NCBI RefSeq assembly: GCF_049341845.1
Contig: NZ_JBMPIT010000008.1
Coordinates: forward strand, 124,001 to 188,000
Length of the DNA stretch: 64,000 nucleotides
Direction: 5' to 3'
Origin: Curtobacterium guangdongense
GTDB lineage: Bacteria > Actinomycetota > Actinomycetes > Actinomycetales > Microbacteriaceae
The position numbers and the translations under genes were made by a program. Below the pieces are notes generated by a model that worked only from the letters and a program-made list of their open reading frames with translations, had not been told where the DNA came from and did no database searches. Shown piece by piece: positions 33,467-40,746 of this stretch (position 1 is its first letter; every line of letters begins with the position of its first letter).

Positions 33467-33955
33467 ATGGCACTGGAGATCGGCTCACTCGCGCCGGACT
33501 TCGAACTCCCGAACCAGTTCGGAGAGCACGTCCGCCTCAGCGACTTCCGCGGTTCCCGCCCGGTCGCACTCGTCTTCTTCCCGCTCGCGTTCTCGTCGAC
33601 CTGCACGAGCGAGCTCTGCGCCCTCCGGGACAACATCGCGATGTTCCAGGACAACCGCGTCGAGCTCATCGGCATCTCGGTCGACTCGAAGGCGACGCTC
33701 CGCTCGTTCGCCGACCTGAACGGCTACGACTTCGAGCTCCTCGCCGACTTCTGGCCGCACGGCGCCGTCTCCAAGGAGTACGGGGTCTTCCTCGAGCACA
33801 AGGGCTTCGCGAACCGCGCCACCTTCGTCATCGACGTCCAGGGCCGGATCCGCGCGTCGATCATCTCCGAGCCCGGCGTCGCCCGCGACGTCACCGAGTA
33901 CCGCGCGGCGCTCGACCGGCTGGCCGCCTGCACGGCGCCCGTCCCGGTCGGCTAG
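33467..33955 (+). CDS. Peroxiredoxin (AhpE/Bcp-like)
   Basis: Reduces hydroperoxides in the cytosol. It has 162 residues of thioredoxin fold with the peroxidatic Cys46 in FFPLAFSSTCTSELC and a second cysteine, Cys51, five residues later. That spacing is the atypical 2-Cys layout of Bcp/PrxQ. Overall similarity (GSLAPDFELPNQFGE) is to actinobacterial AhpE/Bcp proteins. The start ATG is preceded by GAGGAAG at long spacing. It stands divergent from aceE. Confidence 0.92.
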   Translation: MALEIGSLAPDFELPNQFGEHVRLSDFRGSRPVALVFFPLAFSSTCTSELCALRDNIAMFQDNRVELIGISVDSKATLRSFADLNGYDFELLADFWPHGAVSKEYGVFLEHKGFANRATFVIDVQGRIRASIISEPGVARDVTEYRAALDRLAACTAPVPVG

Positions 33956-34034
33956 CGGCGGTCCGACCCACCAACCGTCGACCGGTCCGGTTCCGAACAC
34001 CTCCTGGGTGCGCAGGCACCGGACTGGAGGCACG

Positions 34035-35012
34035 GTGCACGCCATCGACACCGCGGCAGCACCGCGGACGGGCACGTCCGACGCGTACGCGCCGTTCCCG
34101 GTGACGGCTGACGCCGCCAGGTGGTCGCTTCGCCGGACGGTCGTCCCGACCGTGCACGGTCCCGTCGTGGTGCACGCCCGCAGCGGCGTCCGGCCCCTGC
34201 TGTTCCTGCACGGGGTCGCCGGTTCCTGGACCACGTGGACCCCGTTGCTCGAGGCCGCCGACGGCTTCGCGACCCGCGGGCTGGTCCTCGTCGACCTGCC
34301 CGGCTGGGGGTCGTCGCCCGCGCCTCGGACGCCGCTGTCGGTCGACGACGCCGTCGCGGTGCTGACCGCCGTGCTCGATGCGCTCGAGGTCCGGGTCGTC
34401 GACGTCGTCGGGCACTCGATGGGCGCCTTCGTCGGCATGCACCTCGCGGTTGCCGCCCCGGAACGGACACGCTCCGTGACGCTCGTCTCCGGCACCACGT
34501 TCGCCGCGATCGACGCCGCTCGGCACCCCGTCCGCGGCGTGCTGACCGTCCCCGCGTTCACGCTGCTGCGGGCCGGGCTCGCCGTCACGCGCGGCGCGGC
34601 CGTCCCGATGCTCCGGGTGCTCGCCGGGATCGGGCTCCTGCGGTTGCTCGCCGCACCCGTCTTCACCCACGTGCGGCACCTGGACCGGAGCGTGCTCGAC
34701 GCCTTCGTCGAGGAGCTCCGGCCGGCGGGCTTCCTCGCCGCCGCACGATCCGGCGCCGCCTACGACACGGACCGCTGGCGGGGGATCCGGTGCCCCGTGA
34801 CCGCGGTGTCCGGGCGCGACGACGTCTTCGCCCGCGTGCGCGACCTCGACGACCTGACTCGCGTGGTGCCGCAGACACGAACCGTTCTCTTGGACGACTG
34901 CGGGCACTTCGCCCACGTCGAGCACCCGGCTGCGGTGGTGGCCGCGCTCAGTGGTACTGCGGCGGCCAGTCGAACGCGGGCGGACGATGCGGGACCTCGC
35001 CGACGGTCGTGA
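34035..35012 (+). CDS. Alpha/beta hydrolase
   Basis: A 325-residue alpha/beta-fold hydrolase. The nucleophile elbow is VVGHSMGAFVG, the oxyanion region LFLHGVAGSWTTW, the acid probably in SGRDDVFARV and the His in DDCGHFAHVEHP. Substrate unknown. GTG 34035 has GGAGG 5 nt upstream, and this ribosome site is part of a half-copy of the GGAGGC repeat family. The 3' end overlaps the convergent lipoprotein gene by 65 bp, an unusual antisense overlap. A 9-codon longer frame exists. Confidence 0.85.
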   Translation: MHAIDTAAAPRTGTSDAYAPFPVTADAARWSLRRTVVPTVHGPVVVHARSGVRPLLFLHGVAGSWTTWTPLLEAADGFATRGLVLVDLPGWGSSPAPRTPLSVDDAVAVLTAVLDALEVRVVDVVGHSMGAFVGMHLAVAAPERTRSVTLVSGTTFAAIDAARHPVRGVLTVPAFTLLRAGLAVTRGAAVPMLRVLAGIGLLRLLAAPVFTHVRHLDRSVLDAFVEELRPAGFLAAARSGAAYDTDRWRGIRCPVTAVSGRDDVFARVRDLDDLTRVVPQTRTVLLDDCGHFAHVEHPAAVVAALSGTAAASRTRADDAGPRRRS

Positions 35013-35490
35013 CGACGAGGTCGACCTCGCCGAGGTTCCGCAGCTCGATCGACCGCGGGTTCCCCAGGTACCGGCGGCCGTCGACCCACACGGTCAGGTC
35101 CCCGTGCAGGCCGCCGACACCCCAGGCGCTCAACGGGACGTCCCACTCGTCGAAGAACTGCCCGAGGGTGAAGTCCTGACGCACCGGTGACTCGACGTGC
35201 ACGATGCCGGACGTGTCGTGTGTGTGGATCTCCGTGGCGAAGCGCTCCCGGTCCGAGTGCCCGATGTCCGCGGGGATCACGACCGGTTCGTCGCCGTCGG
35301 TGATCGTCACGTGGGTGTGGACGTGCTCGGCCAACCGCTGTCCCCACACGTCGTGGAGTCCGGCGGCCTCGGCCCGTGCCGCGAGGTCGGTCGGACGCGG
35401 CCAGGGCGGACCGCCGTGCGCCGAGCACCCCGCGAGGAGCACCACGAGCGTGGCTGCCGTGATGGCCGCAGTCGCAGTTGCTCGTCGCAC
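34948..35490 (-). CDS. His-rich lipoprotein, unknown function
   Basis: A 180-residue exported lipoprotein: signal ATATAAITAATLVVLLAGC with Cys22, then a globular domain. Histidine pairs HVHTHVTI and EIHTHDTSGIVHVESP and the stretch FTLGQFFDEW define a small domain that I have seen in bacterial membrane-associated proteins of unknown function. The clustered His suggest metal binding (inference). The 3' end overlaps the preceding plus-strand hydrolase. Its start lies 34 bp from the stop of the double hydrolase on the same strand, so it could be the last gene of the carrier-protein operon. Confidence 0.8.
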   Translation of the reverse strand: MRRATATAAITAATLVVLLAGCSAHGGPPWPRPTDLAARAEAAGLHDVWGQRLAEHVHTHVTITDGDEPVVIPADIGHSDRERFATEIHTHDTSGIVHVESPVRQDFTLGQFFDEWDVPLSAWGVGGLHGDLTVWVDGRRYLGNPRSIELRNLGEVDLVVTTVGEVPHRPPAFDWPPQYH

Positions 35491-35524
35491 TGTTCCGTGC
35501 TTACTCGGTCAGACGTGTACTCGG

Positions 35525-37105
35525 TCAGACGCGCTCCGGCACGAGATCCGCGACCCGGGCTCGCACCTCGGACACGACCGTCCGGCGCATCCCCTGGGAG
35601 AACAGCGCGTGGTCCCCGTCGGGCACCGGCACCAGGCTGACCGAGCCGGGTCGGGACCCGGGTGCGAACCGTTCGAGCGCTGCGCGGCCACCGAGACGCT
35701 CGAACGTCGCGACGTCGGTGGGAGCCGCGATCACCACCACCTCGGTGCCGGCAGCGACGAGCGGTCGCACGTGCTGCAGGACGCCCCCGGTGCGGCTCCG
35801 CTCGACGTGCTCACGGACGACCTGCGGCACGACACGGTCGTACCAGGACCGGATCACCAGCCGGGCGGGCGACGGCGACCCAGCGGCCGCAGCGCTGTCG
35901 CCGCCCGGTGCGGCGGGCCGTCGGCGGAAGTCGTTCGGGCTGATCTCCACGACCAGCCGCGGTGACAGCGCCGCCGAGCGGCCGGCGAGCCACGCACCGG
36001 CGCACATGCCGACCAGTGCGAGCCGGTCGCCGTGGACCCCGAGCGCGGACACGATCGCGTCCTGGTCGTCCACCCACGTCTGCGCGAACAGGTGGTTGTG
36101 CTCACCGGCAGCCACCACCGTGCTCTCCCCGGTGCCCCGGCGGTCGACCCGGACGACCCTGGCGCCGTCCTCGGCGAGTGCCCGGGCGAGCGCGACCTGG
36201 TAGTCGTTCCCGCCGACGCGGTGCTCGGCGCCGCCGGTGTGCAGGACGACGACGGGAGCGTCGTCGGCCACGCCGGCGGGAACCGTCTCCACGGCGAAGA
36301 GCGACTCCGGTCCGAGGTGCACGACGTGCTCCGAGATCCCGGAGTCGAGGTCGAGGACCGCGTCGACACGTGGCGGTCTCGACGCGACCGTTGCAGAGGG
36401 GACGTGCTCGTCCACCCATGCGACCACCGTGTCGACGGCCTGGACCGGCATGCGGGCGTGGATGCTCATCTCGTCGAGCAGTTCCGCGCTGCCAGGTACT
36501 TCGACGACCGGAAGGGCACCGACCGCTCGGGGGGCTCGTGCCCCGGGGCGCACCAGCACGAGGGTGGAGCGAGGGTCCCGTTCGACGTGCACGAGCGCCG
36601 CGACGGCTGCGGCCTGCGCCGGGTCCAGGTCGATCCCGACGAGGGTCTCGACGCCGTCGACGACGCGGGTGGCCTCGATCGTCAACGTGGCGAGCGCACG
36701 CTGTCGACGCAGCCAGGCGCGGCCGGACTCGGGGGCGTCCCAGAGCACCAGGCCGTCCTCCTCGGTCGCAGCTGCGGAGGCGATGAGTGCCCCTGAAGCG
36801 AGTCCGACGTAGACGATCCGCTCGATCCCGGTCGTGCGGAGCACGGCCGCCGCGTGCCGAGCGGACCGGACCGGCGCGTCGGGGTCGGCATCCTCTTGGG
36901 AGTCGCCACGGCCGGACGGGTCGTAGCGCACCGAGGCCACGCCACGAGCCTCCAGGCGGTCCGCCAGCAGGCGGAACGTGCGGTACGCGAGCACGCCCTC
37001 CTGCCCGAGCGGTGCGCAGATGACGACCCCGGCGCGCACCGACGGCGGCGTCTGCACCGCGACCCGGGAGGCCGGGGAACCCGACCACCCGTGTGTGGTG
37101 GTCAC
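35525..37105 (-). CDS. Double alpha/beta hydrolase, N-half nucleophile lost, C-half Cys nucleophile
   Basis: A 526-residue fusion of two alpha/beta hydrolase units. N-half (about 20-240): VVICAPLGQEGVLAYRTFRL and VRYDPSGRGDSQ are intact, but the elbow reads GLASG (101-105), with Ala103 where the nucleophile should be. C-half (about 260-526): APVVVLHTGGAEHRVGGNDY, VDRRGTGES and elbow GMCAG with Cys368 as likely nucleophile; the terminal His is in PVPDGDHALFSQG. The C-half resembles hydrolases linked to exosortase loci (GLCDG elbow). GTG 37105 overlaps the amino acid:carrier ligase stop by 4 bp. A thioesterase-like release role is inference. Confidence 0.85.
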   Translation of the reverse strand: MTTTHGWSGSPASRVAVQTPPSVRAGVVICAPLGQEGVLAYRTFRLLADRLEARGVASVRYDPSGRGDSQEDADPDAPVRSARHAAAVLRTTGIERIVYVGLASGALIASAAATEEDGLVLWDAPESGRAWLRRQRALATLTIEATRVVDGVETLVGIDLDPAQAAAVAALVHVERDPRSTLVLVRPGARAPRAVGALPVVEVPGSAELLDEMSIHARMPVQAVDTVVAWVDEHVPSATVASRPPRVDAVLDLDSGISEHVVHLGPESLFAVETVPAGVADDAPVVVLHTGGAEHRVGGNDYQVALARALAEDGARVVRVDRRGTGESTVVAAGEHNHLFAQTWVDDQDAIVSALGVHGDRLALVGMCAGAWLAGRSAALSPRLVVEISPNDFRRRPAAPGGDSAAAAGSPSPARLVIRSWYDRVVPQVVREHVERSRTGGVLQHVRPLVAAGTEVVVIAAPTDVATFERLGGRAALERFAPGSRPGSVSLVPVPDGDHALFSQGMRRTVVSEVRARVADLVPERV

Positions 37106-38070
37106 AGCGTCAGCGCGCGACGGACAGCCGCTGGCCACGCGTCGGGGTCGGTGCCGTGCGCGGCGAACAGGGCGATCGTGATGCGCTCCAGGCCGAAGGC
37201 CAGGCACGCACTCTGGGCGACCTCGCCGTCCTCGGTGCGGATCCCGAAGGACAGGCCGAAGTGGTCCTCGTGGAGGTTGGCGGAACTGATCGCGGTCGGC
37301 TCGCCCGCGTCACCGTAGACCGGCGTGACGAACTCGTACTTCAGCGCCTGTTCGACCTGGTTGCGCGCGAGGATCGTGCCCACGCGGCCGAAGAACGGGT
37401 CGTTCGCGGGGACCACGTCGATCTCCAGCCCGAAGCCCTCGAGGAGCGACCGCATCACGGGCACGCGCCCGTCGCGGTGCGCCTTCGCCGAGGCCGGGGT
37501 GCCGATGTGGACGAACTCGTGCATGTGGAAGGCCTGCAGGCGCATCGGGTCGAGCGAGGGCTCACGCCGGAACGAGTCGCCGACGATGTCGAAGGACCGG
37601 CCGGCCTGCGGGACCGTCTCGCCGACCAGGCCGTAGACCGGGTGGCAGACCGCTGGCGCGAGCATCAGGTCCGCCGGCTCCAGGAAGGACTCCCAGCGCT
37701 CGCCGCGTTCCCGCGCCGCGAGGAGCTCGCGGTGCTTGCGGTCGTCGCCGGTGAACCCGGAGATCGACGCCGCGAGGTCCGGGAACGAGGCGATGTAGTC
37801 GGTGCGCTCGAACGCGGCGAGCGGCTCGACGGGCGGGAAGCGGAGGACCTCGGAGTCGAGGTCCGCCATCGAGCGGACGGCCGCGGAGTCGACGGCGGTG
37901 TACACGCGCTCGAAGACACCGGTGCGGCCGTAGAGCCCGGGGGAGCCGAGGTCGATGAGGACGCGATCGGTGAGCAGTCGGGCGCGGAGCGCTGCGCGGG
38001 CGGCGGTGAGCGGGGCCGTGGGGTCGACCGGCGTTGTCGTGCTCGTCGTGCTCGCTTGGGTGATGGTCAC
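37102..38070 (-). CDS. Amino acid:[carrier protein] ligase (class II aaRS-like)
   Basis: A 322-residue relative of the catalytic core of atypical seryl-tRNA synthetases without a tRNA-binding domain. Family members activate an amino acid with ATP and load it on the phosphopantetheine of a small carrier protein. Motif 2 is SFRREPSLDPMRLQAFHMHE. Residues matching the zinc ligands of the characterised Bradyrhizobium enzyme are Cys142 (VCHPVYG), Glu185 (HMHEF) and Cys289 (SACLAFGLER). Motif 3 is GLERITIAL, with Arg296. The amino acid (Gly or Ala in known members) cannot be read by eye. GTG 38070 overlaps the upstream flavoprotein stop; the carrier gene is in the same operon. Confidence 0.88.
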   Translation of the reverse strand: MTITQASTTSTTTPVDPTAPLTAARAALRARLLTDRVLIDLGSPGLYGRTGVFERVYTAVDSAAVRSMADLDSEVLRFPPVEPLAAFERTDYIASFPDLAASISGFTGDDRKHRELLAARERGERWESFLEPADLMLAPAVCHPVYGLVGETVPQAGRSFDIVGDSFRREPSLDPMRLQAFHMHEFVHIGTPASAKAHRDGRVPVMRSLLEGFGLEIDVVPANDPFFGRVGTILARNQVEQALKYEFVTPVYGDAGEPTAISSANLHEDHFGLSFGIRTEDGEVAQSACLAFGLERITIALFAAHGTDPDAWPAAVRRALTL

Positions 38071-39263
38071 AGGATCGCTCCGCTCATGAGTGCCAGGCCG
38101 GCGTCGTTCTGGAGGAGACGGTCGTTGCTCACCATGACGGCGGCACCGTGTGCGTCTCGGAGGTGTCGGGCGATGCTCATCGGTCCCGACGCGGCGTACC
38201 CGGCGATGCCGACGATGCGGAGCGCTGCGGTGACGATGTCCGTCACCTTCTGGGAGGCCCCGATCTTCAGGGCGTTCGCGGCGAGGGCGGAGGCGCTCGA
38301 CTCGAGGGTGTCGGGGTCGTCGGCGACGGCGTCGAACCGCTCGGCGGCGTGCCGGACGCCGTCGGCGAGCCCCTGCAGGTCGACGAGGAGCTCCGCGAGG
38401 CGCAGCGCACCCGGTGGTGTCGTCCCGACGCTGGCTCGTGCCTGCTTGCGGACGGCGGAGCGTGCGCGTTCCGCTGCCGAGGCGGCGATGCCGAGCCACA
38501 CCGACGCCCACAGGACGTGTGAGACGGGCAGGATCGTCTGCGCGGAGATCGTGGCGTAGTCGTCGCGGAACACGTGGTCGAGGGTGGTCTCGGCGTCGAG
38601 GATCCACCCGTTGCTGCACGTGCCCCTGAGACCGAGCGTGTCCCACGTCGAGGTCTGCGAGAGCACGGTGCGTTCGGTGTCGCAGATCACGAGGCGCTGG
38701 TCGGACGCCGGTGCGTCGGTGTGGCGGCGGGCGGTGACGAACACCGCGGTGGACTCCGTGGCGTACGAGATGACGGGTGCGTCCTTACGCAGGCGGATGC
38801 GCCCGGGGACCTCGGTGGACGCCTCGATCGCACAGGTGGACCGTCGGGCGTCACCGCCGACGCCCTTCTCGGTGGTCGACGACGCGACGAGCGCGCCGTC
38901 CAGGACCCGGTCGATCATCGCGCGCACGCCGGGAGCGTCGCCGCCGTGCCGCCAGAGCGCCATCACCTGGCCCTGGTGCATCGCGAACACCATGCCGGTC
39001 GCCGCACACGCACCGCCGAGCTCGGTCGCGATCGCGGACAGTTCGGACACGGAGGCACCTTCGCCACCGAGCTCGATCGGGACGGACGCGGCGAGCAGGC
39101 CGTACTCGCGCATCGCGGCGATCGCCTCGCGCGGGGGCCGGGCATCGCGGTCGACCTCGTCGGCGAACTGCGCGGCGACGGCTGCGACGGCGGCGGTTCG
39201 TTCGGCGAAGCGGTCCGCGGTCGTCTGCGGGGTGGTGGGTGCCTGGGGCTGCAGGGTGGTCAT
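38067..39263 (-). CDS. Acyl-CoA dehydrogenase-like flavoprotein
   Basis: A 398-residue FAD protein of the acyl-CoA dehydrogenase fold. Visible are ADRFAERTAAVAAVAAQF at the N-terminal helix, VPIELGGEGASVSELSAI, SSTTEKGVGGDARRSTCAIE and DTLGLRGTCSNGWIL in the beta domain, and GIAGYAASGPMSIARHLRDA at the C-terminus. The usual catalytic Glu segment (Y-E-G-T) is replaced by MVSND, so chemistry or base position differs. In a carrier-protein operon it probably oxidises an aminoacyl thioester, as PltE/RedW do with prolyl carriers (analogy). ATG 39263 overlaps the carrier stop by 4 bp. Confidence 0.87.
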   Translation of the reverse strand: MTTLQPQAPTTPQTTADRFAERTAAVAAVAAQFADEVDRDARPPREAIAAMREYGLLAASVPIELGGEGASVSELSAIATELGGACAATGMVFAMHQGQVMALWRHGGDAPGVRAMIDRVLDGALVASSTTEKGVGGDARRSTCAIEASTEVPGRIRLRKDAPVISYATESTAVFVTARRHTDAPASDQRLVICDTERTVLSQTSTWDTLGLRGTCSNGWILDAETTLDHVFRDDYATISAQTILPVSHVLWASVWLGIAASAAERARSAVRKQARASVGTTPPGALRLAELLVDLQGLADGVRHAAERFDAVADDPDTLESSASALAANALKIGASQKVTDIVTAALRIVGIAGYAASGPMSIARHLRDAHGAAVMVSNDRLLQNDAGLALMSGAIL

Positions 39264-39529
39264 GACGTCGCCTGCGATGCGGCCGCGACCATCGACTCGA
39301 CCGAGGAGAACGTCGCACGGTTGAGCAGGTGGTCCGGGAACTCCGCGTCGAGCTCGTTCTCGATCGCGAGCATCACGTTGACGGTCGCGTGGGACGTCAG
39401 CCCGAGCAGGTACAGATCCGCGATCGGTGCCACGTCCCACGCGTCGACGGTGAGCCGCCCGTGGTCGGCGAGTGCGCGTCGGACGGCCTGTTCGGTCGTG
39501 TCAGCGAGGGTGTTCTGGTCCGGCTGCAT
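39260..39529 (-). CDS. Stand-alone acyl/aminoacyl carrier protein
   Basis: An 89-residue four-helix carrier. The phosphopantetheine serine is Ser46 in YLLGLTSHATVNVMLAIENE, an LTS-type site unlike the DSI of the fatty-acid ACP in this window. It is acidic, with a C-terminal Ser/Ala tail. It is presumably the partner of the amino acid:carrier ligase two genes downstream. The longer frame (to 39598) crosses the promoter. Minus-strand TAGGGT (39537-39542) ends 7 nt before the ATG, so this is the first, leaderless gene of the four-gene operon. Confidence 0.9.
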   Translation of the reverse strand: MQPDQNTLADTTEQAVRRALADHGRLTVDAWDVAPIADLYLLGLTSHATVNVMLAIENELDAEFPDHLLNRATFSSVESMVAAASQATS

Positions 39530-39536
39530 GCGAGCA

Positions 39537-39542
39537 ACCCTA
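39537..39542 (-). promoter_or_regulatory. -10 element of the carrier-protein operon (leaderless)
   Basis: TAGGGT on the minus strand, 7 nt before the carrier protein ATG, in the 114-bp gap after the phosphopantetheinyl transferase gene. Confidence 0.55.
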
Positions 39543-39643
39543 GGGACGGGGATGCCCCGGAAAGCCGCCGTCCGGATGCGCGAAACCGCAACGACCAACG
39601 TGGGGCTGAACAGGGGTTCAGGTTGCCCCGCCGATGGGCCCGT

Positions 39644-40021
39644 TCACCGGTCTGCCAACGCGACCGCCGTCGCGAGCGCGAGCCCTCGTTCGTGGGAGAG
39701 GGACACGTCGACGACGCTGATCCCCTGCGCCTCGGCGAGCACCAGGGCAGCGCCGGTGAGCTCCACGACCGGGGCGCCGTGGTCGTCGAGCACGATCGCG
39801 ACGTCGTGCAGCGGGACCGCCTGCCCGCCGGTGGGGCGGAGGAGCTTGATCACGGCCTCCTTGCCGGCGAACCGCGCGGCGAGGCGTTCCGGGTCGTCGC
39901 GGGCGTCGGCGCGCTCCCGGACCGTGAAGACCCGGGTCAGGTACCGCTCGCCGTGTGCGCTGATCCCCGCGAGGACGTCGTCGACCGCGGCGAGGTCGCA
40001 CCCGGTCCGGACGGCGGTCAT
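39644..40021 (-). CDS. acpS: 4'-phosphopantetheinyl transferase, AcpS type
   Basis: Transfers phosphopantetheine from CoA to carrier-protein serines. The 125 residues match the small AcpS form. The magnesium-binding Asp9 is in GCDLAAVDDV, Glu55 in RFAGKEAVIKLL, and His110 in VSLSHERGLALA. It stands just upstream of a carrier protein operon, so it may serve that carrier, the fatty acid ACP, or both. No second such gene is in this window. The minus-strand -10 TACGAT (40028-40033) ends 6 nt before the ATG. Confidence 0.9.
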   Translation of the reverse strand: MTAVRTGCDLAAVDDVLAGISAHGERYLTRVFTVRERADARDDPERLAARFAGKEAVIKLLRPTGGQAVPLHDVAIVLDDHGAPVVELTGAALVLAEAQGISVVDVSLSHERGLALATAVALADR

Positions 40022-40027
40022 GCCGCG

Positions 40028-40033
40028 ATCGTA
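40028..40033 (-). promoter_or_regulatory. -10 element of acpS (leaderless)
   Basis: TACGAT on the minus strand, 6 nt before the ATG. Confidence 0.55.
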
Positions 40034-40104
40034 CGTGCCCCGGCCGGTCGTCGGGTGGCGTCGCGCTCCCGGACGGTCGGCCGGTGGCGCCGGAGCCGGT
40101 GGCC

Positions 40105-40110
40105 TAGGCT
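40105..40110 (+). promoter_or_regulatory. -10 element upstream of the ECF sigma gene
   Basis: TAGGCT, 7 nt before a GTG (40118) that opens a 37-codon upstream frame, and 81 nt before the sigma factor ATG. Confidence 0.45.
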
Positions 40111-40117
40111 CCTGATC

Positions 40118-40231
40118 GTGCGCGACCACGGCTGTGCGCCCGCGACACGCCGACGAGGGAACCGATCGCGGGGCTGCGGACACCACAGGACATGGACCAG
40201 ATCACGGGGGACCGCGCCGACTGGGCTCTGA
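40118..40231 (+). CDS. Possible leaderless upstream ORF overlapping the sigma factor start
   Basis: A 37-codon frame opens at a GTG placed exactly where a transcript from TAGGCT would start. It ends at a TGA inside the sigma gene, 40 bp past its ATG. The peptide is Arg/Gly/Thr-rich with three Cys/His-containing stretches and no recognisable domain. It may couple or tune sigma translation; it may equally be chance. No direct support other than spacing. Confidence 0.25.
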   Translation: MRDHGCAPATRRRGNRSRGCGHHRTWTRSRGTAPTGL

Positions 40232-40746
40232 GCGCCGCGGGCGACGGTCAGGCGTTCGGGCGGGTGTTCGACCGGCACGCTCCACGGCTCCGTCGACACG
40301 CGGTCGGACTCGTCCCCACCCCTGCCGATGCCGACGACGTGGTCGCCGTCGCCTTCCTCGAAGCCTGGCGGCGACGTGACCACGTCCGGTTCGTCGACGA
40401 CTCGCTGCTGCCCTGGCTGCTCGTGACGACGACGAACGCGGCGCACAACCTCACCCGCTCGACCCGCAGACACCGCAGCTTCCTCGGCCGGTTCCCCGTC
40501 GACGACCCCGCTCCAGACCCCGCCGATCGGTTCACCGACGGGGACGCGGTCGCCGCGCTCCGCGGACTCGGTCTCGCCGATCAGCGTGTCCTCACACTCT
40601 GCGTCCTCGAGGGACTCAGCGAACGCGAGGCGGCGACGGCACTCGGCGTCCCCGCCGGGACCGTCAAGTCCCGACTCCACCGGGCGAAGGCCCGGCTCCA
40701 CCAGCAGTACACAGCCACAGCGGAACCCCTCGGAGGCGCACTGTGA
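40192..40746 (+). CDS. RNA polymerase ECF-type sigma factor
   Basis: A 184-residue sigma-70-family factor with only regions 2 and 4. Region 2: FDRHAPRLRRHAVGLV, ADADDVVAVAFLEAWRRRD. Region 4: LSEREAATALGVPAGTVKSR, then LHRAKARL. It redirects RNA polymerase to a small regulon. A downstream gene overlapping by 4 bp (GTGA) encodes a single-pass membrane protein, the usual place for an anti-sigma factor. It is divergent from the acpS/carrier operon; control of that operon is possible but not shown. Confidence 0.92.
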   Translation: MDQITGDRADWALSAAGDGQAFGRVFDRHAPRLRRHAVGLVPTPADADDVVAVAFLEAWRRRDHVRFVDDSLLPWLLVTTTNAAHNLTRSTRRHRSFLGRFPVDDPAPDPADRFTDGDAVAALRGLGLADQRVLTLCVLEGLSEREAATALGVPAGTVKSRLHRAKARLHQQYTATAEPLGGAL

